This document shows positions 36,404 through 45,240 of a stretch of DNA of 64,000 nt, in pieces. Each line of letters opens with the position of its first letter. Position 1 is the first letter of the stretch. The translations under genes and the position numbers were made by a program. Origin of the DNA: Methylocaldum sp035627495 (GTDB lineage: Bacteria; Pseudomonadota; Gammaproteobacteria; Methylococcales; Methylococcaceae); NCBI RefSeq assembly GCF_035627495.1, contig NZ_DASPLO010000140.1:15918-79917 (forward strand), written 5' to 3'. The notes below the pieces were generated by a model. That model made no database searches, was not told the origin of the DNA, and saw only the letters and a list, made by a program, of their open reading frames with translations.

Positions 36404-37893
36404 GCGGACCTCCCTTGGCGCGCTTCACGCACCGTTTGAGCAATGTCGTCGCGGCTGATCCAAACCCCATGTACTCGCCTAGTGTCCTGGCCAATCAATT
36501 TGAGCAGCATGTCACCGCGTCCCAAGAGTTTTTCTGCCCCATTCTCATCCAAGATAACGCGGGATTCGGCACCTTTAGCTACGGTTAAAGCCATACGGCT
36601 GGGCACATTGCTACGGAGCAAGCCACTGAATGTGGCTGCGTCTGGACGTTGCGTAGCCAACACCAGGTGTATGCCGGAAGCGCGCGCCTTCTGCGCCAAA
36701 CGGATGATGGAGTCTTCCATCGTTCGATCCTGCATCAGGAGGTCGGCTAACTCTTCGATACAAACCACGATGAAAGGTGCATCGATCCGCCCGTTAGCCA
36801 AACCCTCGGCCCAATCACGGGCTTGACCAGCTGCCAGCAGTGCCTGACGAGACTCCATCTCGACGACCAGTTCTTCCAAAACAGTTTTACCCTGCCTGGT
36901 TCCGGTGATGACTTCTCCGTTCCACAAGTAGGACAATTCCCGGTATGGTGCAAATTCCACTTGTTTCGGATCGATCAGAACCAACCGCACCTGGCTGGGA
37001 GAGCAAGTTTTCAACAGGGACAGAATCAAGGCATGTAACGCCACACTCTTGCCACTGCCGGTGGTGCCGCCGATCAACAGGTGCGGTGCCGCCGCCAAAT
37101 CGAAGCCCACCGGTTCGCCTGCTTCGTCGACACCGGGAAACACCGGCAGACGCCAGTCCGAAGGTGCCTTTTCCAGCCATTGCCACAGATCCCGCCCAAC
37201 CGGCATGCGCCAGGTTTCCGGACGCCTCGGAATAGTCAGAAACATAGTGCGAGCCTCCCGTCCGGGAGCGGTGAAAACGCCGGCTTCCCCCAATCCCAAC
37301 ACAAACGCCAGCTTTTCGACGCCTCGTTGCAGAACAGGCAAATCGTTGGCATCGGGAAGCTGTATCGTGTAGCGGGTTACGCGCGGACCTTCGCGACACT
37401 CCAATATCTCGGCGGTAACACCGATTTCCCGCAAGGCGGCCAATACTCGCCCAGAAACATCCTCGAGCGGCTTGGCCATAGCGACATCTCGGGCAAACCA
37501 CTCTTGATAAAGAAACTCATGGAAATCATGGCCCTCCCGCCAGGAACTGCGAAACTCCCGTAAACCGCGGCGAATATGCCGTTGCAGATAGCGAACGAAT
37601 ATTTCAGGGTCGGAGAACAAATTTTCGCTGTGATATACCGACAGCAATACCCGAAACTGATCGGTAAGATCCTGCCCATCCGGTTTTCCTTCGCCAGTCA
37701 CTACATCCATGGCGTATTCGCTTCCAATGTCGTCTCGCCGGTCCAATCCATCATCCGGTGGCGTGGGCAAGCGTAGTGAATGCGCCAAAGCGAGTCGTAA
37801 TACCATCCATTTGTGTCCCGTGGCACGTAATCCGTTCTTTTGTAGATCCTTAATGGTGTCTTCGTCCGCCTGACTGGTGTAAACCTTGGCCAT
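36400..37893 (-). CDS. DndE-FtsK fusion: DNA phosphorothioation protein with translocase domain
   Basis: Residues 1 to about 115 look like DndE (DUF1832): a helical basic segment G-H-K-W-M-V-L-R-L-A-L-A and the later R-Y-L-Q-R-H-I-R-R-G-L. From about residue 140 the protein is an FtsK/SpoIIIE motor: Walker A G-G-T-T-G-S-G-K-S (275-283), L-I-D-P-K-Q-V-E-F, a Walker-B-like I-V-V-C-I-E-E-L-A-D-L, then R-L-A-Q-K-A-R-A-S-G-I-H-L-V-L-A-T-Q-R-P and L-G-R-G-D-M-L. The membrane and gamma domains of cellular FtsK are missing. The start shares one base with the dndD stop (TGATG). Confidence 0.75.
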   Translation of the reverse strand: MAKVYTSQADEDTIKDLQKNGLRATGHKWMVLRLALAHSLRLPTPPDDGLDRRDDIGSEYAMDVVTGEGKPDGQDLTDQFRVLLSVYHSENLFSDPEIFVRYLQRHIRRGLREFRSSWREGHDFHEFLYQEWFARDVAMAKPLEDVSGRVLAALREIGVTAEILECREGPRVTRYTIQLPDANDLPVLQRGVEKLAFVLGLGEAGVFTAPGREARTMFLTIPRRPETWRMPVGRDLWQWLEKAPSDWRLPVFPGVDEAGEPVGFDLAAAPHLLIGGTTGSGKSVALHALILSLLKTCSPSQVRLVLIDPKQVEFAPYRELSYLWNGEVITGTRQGKTVLEELVVEMESRQALLAAGQARDWAEGLANGRIDAPFIVVCIEELADLLMQDRTMEDSIIRLAQKARASGIHLVLATQRPDAATFSGLLRSNVPSRMALTVAKGAESRVILDENGAEKLLGRGDMLLKLIGQDTRRVHGVWISRDDIAQTVREARQGRSA

Positions 37894-39938
37894 CAGGCAA
37901 CCTCCGGGTACATCGACGCCTCGATTGCTCGTGTAGACTCACCGTCGAGATTTTCCAAGTGGTACTCTCGGCAGACGTAAGGTTTCAGCAGCGCGTATTT
38001 GGTCGCATCCAGTTCTGAATCAGTAGGCAAAATAATCACCTGCTTCGCTACCGCCGGATAGTAATGTCGCAATAGCCGCTCTTGGTGTTCCCGATCAATA
38101 CGGGCCAGAGGCGTGTCGATAATTACAGGCGCGGCACGGTGCGCCACTTCTTTGAGTGCCCAAAGCAAAGCTTGCGCGACTAGTTGTTTCATACCTGCCG
38201 ATAAGCTCCCCATGCCGATAATGCTGCCGTCAGCAGTGTGATAACGCATTTCGAAACGCTCACCTAGTGAGATTCGGTCAATCATGCCATGGGACGTCAT
38301 TAAGACTTTGAAGTGGCGGTTTAGAGCCTCTTCGATATCCTGTCGCCGTCTATCCCGCTGCTCAGTGCGATATGCGACGAAGAGGCGGCGCAATTTATCG
38401 CCTAAATCCATACGAAGTTGAGCGCGACGGCTCTGTACCCGAACTCTCTCCATTTCGTTGAGATCCTTTTGCGCTCTTTCGACATCCTTTCCGGCCTTTT
38501 TCAATTGGTCATCCAAGCGGCCCTTGTCCTGATTCAGTACTTCGAGTTGATCTTTGCTCTGACTCAATTCTTCCTGTCGAGCCATGAAGCGCGCTCTCTC
38601 TTCAGGAGCTAAATTGCTTACATCGTTAAGCTTGGCCTCTACCTCAACCAAATCTCGTTTAAGCTTGCTCAACTCCCGCAACCGGCGGGCAAACTCGGCA
38701 CGGGTGTCGGCTTTGTGTTGGTAAGGAACCATCCGCTCCATCCGGCTTGCGGCTTCGTCTGAGCGCATACGAAACAAGCCGTCTCGAATATGCTTAGCTT
38801 CGGTCTTGTACTGAGCCAGCAAGGTTACAAGGCGGTCACGCAAGAAATCACGTTGTGCCGGAGAAATGTCCGGTACCGGATGAGGAGGTTCGTCGAACAG
38901 CCTTATCGGCAAGACTGTCAGAATACGATCAATCTGCGCATTCAGTTTCTGGTTCGGATGCTCGACAAGCTTTTCCAATTCATTGACTGCGCGAGCTACT
39001 AATTCCGGATTGACCAACAATGGCGACATAGGACTGATCTCGTCGAACAAGGATTGCCCTTCCGCTTCGATCCGCTCCCTAAGAGAGTCTCGTTTCTCTC
39101 GAAGCCGGCTTTCCTCGTTTTGCAATGCCAGCTCCCGTACTCCTTTCAGCAACCGTTCCAAGCGGACAATTGCTCGTTTAGTTTCAGTGATTTCCTCATC
39201 TTTCTCGCCCATTTCATGTTCGATGCGCTCGTATTCCGCTTGCAGTTTCGCCAATTCCGCCACTTTTTCGCGCACCTTGAATTCAACAGCAGGATCGGCT
39301 TGCCGTCTTACTTGGGCTATCGCTTTGCCCAGGTAGTCATCCAGCCGGTCGATCAGCGTCAGGTCCAACAGCCGTTCGATCTGTTCGAGTTGGCCTTCTC
39401 GGTTGGCTTCTGCAATTTCCTGGACCTTTTCGCCATCGTAGAAAAAGAACGGTACGATACGCGCCGGCAATCGCGTTTCCATAAATCGGTCCGCGTCTTC
39501 GCCGCGCAATGGAAGGTCCTCCTCCATCGGAAATTCCGGCATGATTTCAAATACTTCCTCACCACTTAAGGTCCAACTGCGGCTCAGTGATACCCGGCCC
39601 TGCTCCTCCCGCCAAACAGCGGAGATGCCATAGCGACTTTTCGGGTCGGTGCGCGCCTTCCGGTTCAACACCCCCAACCATTCGTCTTCCCAACCGAGCA
39701 GGTAGGCTCGTGGATTGATTTTGCGCCCTCCCTGCACTTCGCGTCGCAACTCATCCCCGGCACCAAAACCGGCACCCAGGAATAACAGCTTTACGCTATT
39801 GATGAAACTGGTCTTGCCATAGCCATTACGTCCGGCAATTAATACTACGTTACGGTTGGGATCAGCGGGAGTAAGGTTGAAAACCTGTTTCCCATGATAG
39901 GAAAACAAATTCTCGATAGTTATTTGTTCAAAGATCAT
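37893..39938 (-). CDS. dndD: DNA sulfur modification protein DndD
   Basis: SMC-like ATPase required for DNA phosphorothioation, thought to nick or remodel DNA. The 681-residue protein has Walker A G-R-N-G-Y-G-K-T-S (36-44), long charged coiled-coil arms (about 200-300 and 400-530), and a C-terminal signature/Walker B region (L-S-A-G-M-K-Q-L and V-I-I-D-T-P-L-A-R). F-F-F-Y-D-G-E-K near residue 165 is typical of DndD. It overlaps dndC by 4 bases. Confidence 0.9.
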   Translation of the reverse strand: MIFEQITIENLFSYHGKQVFNLTPADPNRNVVLIAGRNGYGKTSFINSVKLLFLGAGFGAGDELRREVQGGRKINPRAYLLGWEDEWLGVLNRKARTDPKSRYGISAVWREEQGRVSLSRSWTLSGEEVFEIMPEFPMEEDLPLRGEDADRFMETRLPARIVPFFFYDGEKVQEIAEANREGQLEQIERLLDLTLIDRLDDYLGKAIAQVRRQADPAVEFKVREKVAELAKLQAEYERIEHEMGEKDEEITETKRAIVRLERLLKGVRELALQNEESRLREKRDSLRERIEAEGQSLFDEISPMSPLLVNPELVARAVNELEKLVEHPNQKLNAQIDRILTVLPIRLFDEPPHPVPDISPAQRDFLRDRLVTLLAQYKTEAKHIRDGLFRMRSDEAASRMERMVPYQHKADTRAEFARRLRELSKLKRDLVEVEAKLNDVSNLAPEERARFMARQEELSQSKDQLEVLNQDKGRLDDQLKKAGKDVERAQKDLNEMERVRVQSRRAQLRMDLGDKLRRLFVAYRTEQRDRRRQDIEEALNRHFKVLMTSHGMIDRISLGERFEMRYHTADGSIIGMGSLSAGMKQLVAQALLWALKEVAHRAAPVIIDTPLARIDREHQERLLRHYYPAVAKQVIILPTDSELDATKYALLKPYVCREYHLENLDGESTRAIEASMYPEVA

Positions 39939-41245
39939 GATAAGAAGGGATCGGCAGCTTCGATTTGAGCCACAGCTTTTTCAATGAGGTCAACAATATC
40001 CCGCTCCAAACTGGGCTTGGCGCCGTAAACGTCCAATGAAGGATATTTTTTTCGCACCAAATGGAGTAATTCAAACGGCAGGTCCGGGTGAACTTCGAAC
40101 TCTTCCGCCAACTGCTCCAGTAACCGGTCTTCATCAGCCAAACCGGTCGAACGGCGGGCAATCTCCATAGGCACATCCCTCCCGTATTCATGGGCAATTT
40201 TGTAGGTGGTTTCCGAGAAATCGAAATCCTCGGACCATTGCGATTGAATTACCGCTAATTCATCGTCAGAGATAATGGTTTGGCCGATCTTTTTTTCCAG
40301 ATCCAACACCTCCCGCAATAACTGCTGGCGCGCTTCCGGAGTAAATGGGCCGGGGCGGGGAGTGCCGTCCCGCTTTACCTTACTGCGCATACCGGGTGTA
40401 TCACGATAGGCGGCCAGATTGTTGCGGAATTCAAACAGGGGCACAAGCTGTTCGTCGCCTGTCTGAATAAACCCCTGCATGGACTTGTCCTCCTTAACCA
40501 CGGTACACGTCCAGCAGCCGAAACGGCTTCCGCCACAGGAGGGTGTATTCAAATCAAGCACTACCGGACATTCACCCCCTGCGGCTTGGCGATACAGGCG
40601 GATCAATTCACCATGATCGCCATTCCAAGGTGGTGGAGTAGTGGCCAGATACTCCCATACATCGTCTGTACTCCAGGCGGAAATAGGCGTAGCAACCAAG
40701 GCATTGGGAATTTCATGATGTGGATTGAGACCACGAGCATTGAGCTCCCGAGATGTCATGGCGTTACGTCTCTGCGTGCTTTCGTCCAACCGAGTACCCA
40801 ATAATAGAATGACGCTGCCGTAATTTCGGCCAATCGTTTCGATTACCCGGCGGGCGGGCTTGATTTTCAGATTGCTGGTGCACCAACGGAACCAGCGGCT
40901 GGGAGGCGGATATCCTTTACCGATCAATTTGGCCCAGTAGCTTTCCCGAGCACTTGGCTGTTCCAGGCGAACGGAGATTGGCAATGATTGAGCCTGCGCC
41001 CAGGATTCAATACGGACCAAATTATCCGCCACATAACGCGCTACTTTTGGGGCCTCTACCCGTGTATCCGTTGAAAGCACAAATATCTGTTTTTCGCGCA
41101 AAGGTAAACTCAGCAAGAACTCGCAGATTAGCTGAAGCAACAGCGTCGAATCTTTCCCTCCAGAATAGGCCACCACCCAGGGCCGTTGATCCGCTTGGTA
41201 GAGTTCTTTTAAAAAGGTTCGAGTCTCGTTCAAGGTTTTAGTCAT
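39935..41245 (-). CDS. dndC: DNA phosphorothioation sulfurtransferase DndC
   Basis: PAPS-reductase-like ATP pyrophosphatase that activates DNA for sulfur insertion. The 436-residue protein has the PP-loop S-G-G-K-D-S at 28-33, Cys122 in W-C-T-S-N-L-K-I-K-P and a later C-G-G-S-R-F-G-C-W-T-C cluster (about residue 240) likely to bind [4Fe-4S]. First gene of the minus-strand operon dndC-dndD-dndE::ftsK-AAA-DUF4435. No dndA is nearby; a housekeeping IscS-type desulfurase would have to supply sulfur. Confidence 0.92.
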   Translation of the reverse strand: MTKTLNETRTFLKELYQADQRPWVVAYSGGKDSTLLLQLICEFLLSLPLREKQIFVLSTDTRVEAPKVARYVADNLVRIESWAQAQSLPISVRLEQPSARESYWAKLIGKGYPPPSRWFRWCTSNLKIKPARRVIETIGRNYGSVILLLGTRLDESTQRRNAMTSRELNARGLNPHHEIPNALVATPISAWSTDDVWEYLATTPPPWNGDHGELIRLYRQAAGGECPVVLDLNTPSCGGSRFGCWTCTVVKEDKSMQGFIQTGDEQLVPLFEFRNNLAAYRDTPGMRSKVKRDGTPRPGPFTPEARQQLLREVLDLEKKIGQTIISDDELAVIQSQWSEDFDFSETTYKIAHEYGRDVPMEIARRSTGLADEDRLLEQLAEEFEVHPDLPFELLHLVRKKYPSLDVYGAKPSLERDIVDLIEKAVAQIEAADPFLS

Positions 41246-41878
41246 AAGAAATATTCATCAGGTTGTCGATGCAGCTAACGAATAGCTATATGACACCTTT
41301 CTTACATTCAGAAAAAAGCACGATTAAGGAACTGATGAGCATATTGCATTCATGTTGTTTATTGGCCTGTGTACAGGGTGGGCCGAAGGTATGGTCGAGG
41401 GCATGATAAGCATGGCCGATTCGTGGAACAGGGAAAATTAAAAACTGGCTCGTGGCTTAACGGACCGGTGATTATCCCTAAGAGGGACCTTCTGATCCAT
41501 GATGTTGACCTGCACTCTTCGGCTAGATACCGACAATCAGGAGGGAACATGCCATAGCAAGAGAAAATGCCAAGCAAACTTGGCTCTCTTTTTTCGGCTC
41601 TCGTCGAAAGCTTTCGGCTGGCGTACGTCGCTGCTCACGGATATGAGGGACACAAATTTTCAATGCCGGCCCTGACCGGCAGCAGGAGGGGAAAGCTGAG
41701 ATGTTTCGAGTTTCTGCCGGGCGGAAACGATACTTGGTTTTGCCCAGTTGAGCCGAGTTCGATCAAGACTCGTTCTGCAACGGCGAAAATACTTGACAAG
41801 CAAGCTCGGAATTTGACCCGGTGTGCCGCAAATTGTTTAATTGACGCAATTGTTTACGGCTGTCTTTGAGGCTTTTTC
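41246..41878. other. Right junction of the accessory region, no clear gene
   Basis: These 633 bases separate the dnd operon from the formate dehydrogenase half. I find no supported gene. Notable pieces are an ideal Shine-Dalgarno CAGGAGGGAACATG (from 41539) leading to a two-codon frame (ATG-CCA-TAG), a second AGGAGGGG before a short frame at 41701, a palindrome near 41607-41622, and two AATTGTTTA direct repeats near 41840-41860. The orphan ribosome-binding sites look like remains of genes cut off by insertion or deletion. No strong dndC promoter is visible. Confidence 0.4.
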
Positions 41879-42097
41879 ATGAGCGATTCAAACCCTCCTC
41901 CCGTGCCCGAAGCTCGCCGAAGTTTCATCCGGAAAATGATGGCTTTGGCTGGAGGGCTGTTTGGCTCGGCTGCCTTGCAGCGTGCCGCTCGTGCGGAGCC
42001 AATCGGGGCATCGCAAAATCCCGTTGTCGAATCCGGCAAGAAAGGGTACCGGGAGACCGAGCATGTCCGCGCCTATTATGATGCGGCGCGGTTTTGA
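41879..42097 (+). CDS. Formate dehydrogenase region TAT-target small protein
   Basis: The 72-residue protein has a twin-arginine motif (A-R-R-S-F-I-R-K-M-M-A-L-A-G-G) and a short exported tail (K-K-G-Y-R-E-T-E-H-V-R-A-Y-Y). Small TAT-signal proteins of this type sit directly upstream of formate dehydrogenase genes in many proteobacteria; their role is unknown. Followed by a 187-base spacer with a hairpin, then the catalytic subunit gene. Confidence 0.85.
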   Translation: MSDSNPPPVPEARRSFIRKMMALAGGLFGSAALQRAARAEPIGASQNPVVESGKKGYRETEHVRAYYDAARF

Positions 42098-42234
42098 GCG
42101 CGGTGTGTTTCGGTCCACTTCTCTTAAGGAGGCTCTGATTAACTCTCCGTTCGGAAGAGTTGCGATTAAAGCAACCGTTTGCGATTGGAGTAACTGACTT
42201 GGGTAATTGTCTGACGCAAAAGGCCCTCACCCAA

Positions 42235-42261
42235 CCCTCTCCCAGAGGGAGAGGGCTTTTT
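42235..42261 (+). terminator. Hairpin with T-tract before the formate dehydrogenase alpha gene
   Basis: CCCTCTCCC, a 3-base loop and GGGAGAGGG form a 9-base stem followed by CTTTTT. The same stem sequence recurs between phoB and phoR (49521-49543), so this may be a dispersed repeat that also works as a terminator. It stands only 24 bases before the alpha-subunit start and could attenuate the operon. Confidence 0.6.
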
Positions 42262-42284
42262 CAAAACTTTCTTAAGAATCGATC

Positions 42285-45200
42285 ATGAAACTGTTCAAAC
42301 GGCCTCTTCCTGGAGCCGATGCATTCTCCACGGCACAAACTTCGGGTCACGGTATCGACCGGCGCGAATTTCTCCGTCGTTCGGGGCTTTCTGCAGGCGG
42401 CGTGGCCTTGGCCGGAGCGGTGCCTTTGTCGATGATGAAAAAGGTCGACGCGACAGCCGCACCCACTTCTGCGCAGCCGACTGGCGAGCTTAAAAGGGTG
42501 AAGAGCGTTTGTACCCATTGCTCGGTGGGCTGCGGGGTTATCGCCGAGGTGCAGAACGGCGTGTGGATCGGCCAGGAGCCGGCTTTCGACCATCCTTTCA
42601 ACCTGGGGGCGCACTGCGCCAAAGGCGCGTCGGTACGCGAACACGGCCATGGCGAGAAGCGGCTCAAGTATCCCATGAAGCTGGTCGACGGAAAGTGGCA
42701 GCGCATCGGCTGGAATCAGGCCATTGACGAACTGGGAGACAAGCTGGCTGCTATCCGCGAGCAATACGGTCCCGATTCGGTTTACTGGCTCGGGTCTTCC
42801 AAACACAACAATGAGCAGGCTTATCTACTGCGGAAATTCGCGGCCTTGTGGGGCTCCAACAATATCGACCATCAGGCTCGCATCTGCCATTCGACCACGG
42901 TCGCCGGCGTCGCCAACACCTGGGGCTTTGGGGCGATGACCAATTCCTACAACGACATCCACAACGCCAAGGCGATTTTCATCATCGGCGGCAATCCGGC
43001 GGAGGCGCATCCGGTTTCGATGCAGCATATCTTCCGTGCCAAGGAACGCGGCGCGCCGCTGATCGTGGTCGATCCGCGCTTTACCCGCACCGCGGCTCAT
43101 GCGGATTTGCACATCCGCATCCGGCCCGGAACCGACGTGCCGTTCATTTGGGGCCTTTTGTGGCACGTCGTCCAGAACGGCTGGGAAGACAAGACTTTTA
43201 TCGAACAGCGGGTGTTCGGCATGGACGACGTCCGCAAGGAAGTCGCCAAATGGAATCCGGCGGAAGTCGAGCGGGTCACCGGAGTGCCGGAAGAACTGGC
43301 GCATAAAGCGGCTCGGATCATGGCGCAAAACCGGCCCGGCACCTTCATCTGGTGCATGGGCGGGACGCAGCACACGGTCGGCAACAACAACACCCGCGCT
43401 TACTGCATCTTTCAGCTCGCGCTCGGCAACATGGGCGTGGAAGGCGGCGGGACCAACGTGTTCCGTGGCCACGACAACGTGCAAGGCGCTACGGACGTAG
43501 GCCCGAACGCCGAGAGCCTGCCGGCTTATTATGGTTTGAGCGAGGACGCCTGGCGGCACTGGGCGAAAGTGTGGGGCATCGATTTCGACTGGCTGGCCGG
43601 CCGTTTCGACCAGAGCGAGTACGGCGCCGGCAAGACGGTCAAACCCATGTTCAACAACGGTATCCCGGTCTCCCGGTGGGTGGACGGCGTTTTGGAGACG
43701 AACGAGAACATTTCGCAGCGGAATCCCCTCAAGGCGATGGTGTTCTGGGGCCATGCGCCCAACAGCCAGGTGCGCGGCCCCGAGATGAAAGCCGCGATGG
43801 AGAAGCTGGACGTTTTGGCCGTGATCGACCCGTATCCGACCGTCACGGCCGTGATGCACGACCGCAAGGACAATGTCTACCTGCTGCCGGCTTGCACGCA
43901 GTTCGAGACTTACGGCTCGCTCACCTCGTCCAATCGCTCGATCCAATGGCGAAGCCAAATCATCGAGCCTCTGTTCGAGTCGCGGCCGGACCACACGATC
44001 ATGTACCAGTTCGCCCGCAAGTTCGGGTTCGAAAAGGAACTGACCAAAAACATCGAAGTGGAGAACGACACACCGCTGATCGAGGACATCCTGCGGGAGA
44101 TCAACCGCGGCGCGTGGGCGGCGGGCTATACTGGCCAAAGCCCGGAGCGGCTTAAAGCGCACCAGGAGAACTGGCACACCTTCCACACCACGAATTTGAA
44201 GGGCCAGGGCGGCCCCTGCGACGGCGAATATTACGGCCTCCCCTGGCCCTGCTGGGGTACGCCGGAAATGAAGCATCCCGGCTCGCATATCCTCTACGAC
44301 ACCAGCAAAACGATAGCGGAAGGGGGCTCTCCGTTCCGCGCCCGCTTTGGCACCGAATACCAGGGGCAAAGCCTTTTGGCGAAGGGATCTTTCAGCAAGG
44401 GCTCGGAAATCCAGGACGGCTATCCCGAGTTCAGCGCCGATCTCCTCAAGAAGCTGAACTGGTGGAACGATCTCACCGCGGCCGAAAAAGCCCAAGCCGA
44501 GGGCAAGAATTGGAAGACCGATCCCTCCGGCGGCATCATAAGAGTAGCCATCCAGCATGGCTGTGCCCCTTACGGCAATGCCAAGGCGCGCTGCATCGTC
44601 TGGAATTTCCCCGATCCGGTGCCGATCCACCGCGAGCCGTTGTACACGCCGCGCCGCGATCTGGTGCAGCAATACCCGACCTACGAAGACCGCAAGCGCT
44701 TCTGGCGCTTGCCGACTCGTTACGCCTCGATCCAGCAGCAGGATTTCAGCAACGATTTCCCGCTGATCATGACCTCGGGACGCTTGGTCGAATACGAAGG
44801 CGGCGGGGACGAAACCCGCTCCAATCCCTGGCTGGCTGAGTTGCAGCAGGAGATGTTTGTGGAAATCAACCCGCGCGACGCCAACAATGCCGGCGTGCGG
44901 CACGGCGAACAGGTCTGGGTCGCCGGTCCCGAAGGCGGGCGCATTAGAGTCATGGCTTTCGTCACCGAGCGAGTCCGGCCGGGCGTGGTCTTCATGCCGT
45001 TCCATTTCGGCGGGCATTACGAGGGGCGGGATTTGCGGGCCAAATACCCGGAAGGCGCCGCGCCGTACGTGCTGGGCGAATCCTGCAACCTCGTGTTTAC
45101 CTACGGCTATGATTCGGTGACGGCGATGCAGGAGACCAAGGTTTCGCTGTGCCGGATAGAGCCGGATTTGATCAGCGAGCGAGCATCCGGTCGAGTATAG
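42285..45200 (+). CDS. fdhA: Formate dehydrogenase alpha (catalytic) subunit, TAT-exported
   Basis: Molybdopterin enzyme oxidising formate to CO2 on the periplasmic side of the membrane. The 971-residue protein has a twin-arginine signal (D-R-R-E-F-L-R-R-S-G), a [4Fe-4S] motif C-T-H-C-S-V-G-C-G with a later Cys in G-A-H-C-A-K-G, and the active-site Cys201 in Q-A-R-I-C-H-S (selenocysteine in the E. coli counterpart). The molybdopterin-binding domain lies at the C-terminus. It completes the C1 route by oxidising formate made by Fhc. Confidence 0.96.
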   Translation: MKLFKRPLPGADAFSTAQTSGHGIDRREFLRRSGLSAGGVALAGAVPLSMMKKVDATAAPTSAQPTGELKRVKSVCTHCSVGCGVIAEVQNGVWIGQEPAFDHPFNLGAHCAKGASVREHGHGEKRLKYPMKLVDGKWQRIGWNQAIDELGDKLAAIREQYGPDSVYWLGSSKHNNEQAYLLRKFAALWGSNNIDHQARICHSTTVAGVANTWGFGAMTNSYNDIHNAKAIFIIGGNPAEAHPVSMQHIFRAKERGAPLIVVDPRFTRTAAHADLHIRIRPGTDVPFIWGLLWHVVQNGWEDKTFIEQRVFGMDDVRKEVAKWNPAEVERVTGVPEELAHKAARIMAQNRPGTFIWCMGGTQHTVGNNNTRAYCIFQLALGNMGVEGGGTNVFRGHDNVQGATDVGPNAESLPAYYGLSEDAWRHWAKVWGIDFDWLAGRFDQSEYGAGKTVKPMFNNGIPVSRWVDGVLETNENISQRNPLKAMVFWGHAPNSQVRGPEMKAAMEKLDVLAVIDPYPTVTAVMHDRKDNVYLLPACTQFETYGSLTSSNRSIQWRSQIIEPLFESRPDHTIMYQFARKFGFEKELTKNIEVENDTPLIEDILREINRGAWAAGYTGQSPERLKAHQENWHTFHTTNLKGQGGPCDGEYYGLPWPCWGTPEMKHPGSHILYDTSKTIAEGGSPFRARFGTEYQGQSLLAKGSFSKGSEIQDGYPEFSADLLKKLNWWNDLTAAEKAQAEGKNWKTDPSGGIIRVAIQHGCAPYGNAKARCIVWNFPDPVPIHREPLYTPRRDLVQQYPTYEDRKRFWRLPTRYASIQQQDFSNDFPLIMTSGRLVEYEGGGDETRSNPWLAELQQEMFVEINPRDANNAGVRHGEQVWVAGPEGGRIRVMAFVTERVRPGVVFMPFHFGGHYEGRDLRAKYPEGAAPYVLGESCNLVFTYGYDSVTAMQETKVSLCRIEPDLISERASGRV

Positions 45201-45240
45201 ATAAGGAGATAAGGAGATAAGGAGATAAGGAGATAAGGAG
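45201..45240 (+). repeat. Five tandem ATAAGGAG units forming repeated Shine-Dalgarno sites
   Basis: Five perfect copies of the 8-base unit ATAAGGAG lie between the alpha-subunit stop and the ATG at 45241. The last copy abuts the ATG and is too close to act; the fourth has ideal spacing of 8 bases. Tandem units like this can expand or contract by slippage. Confidence 0.95.

Noticed and set aside
41359..41577. Short frames on both strands in the dnd-formate dehydrogenase gap
   Set aside because: No family features or convincing ribosome-binding context for a full gene.
42825..45017. Minus-strand open frame of 730 codons across the formate dehydrogenase alpha gene
   Set aside because: Fully antisense to a well-supported catalytic subunit; composition is a shadow of high-GC codon use.
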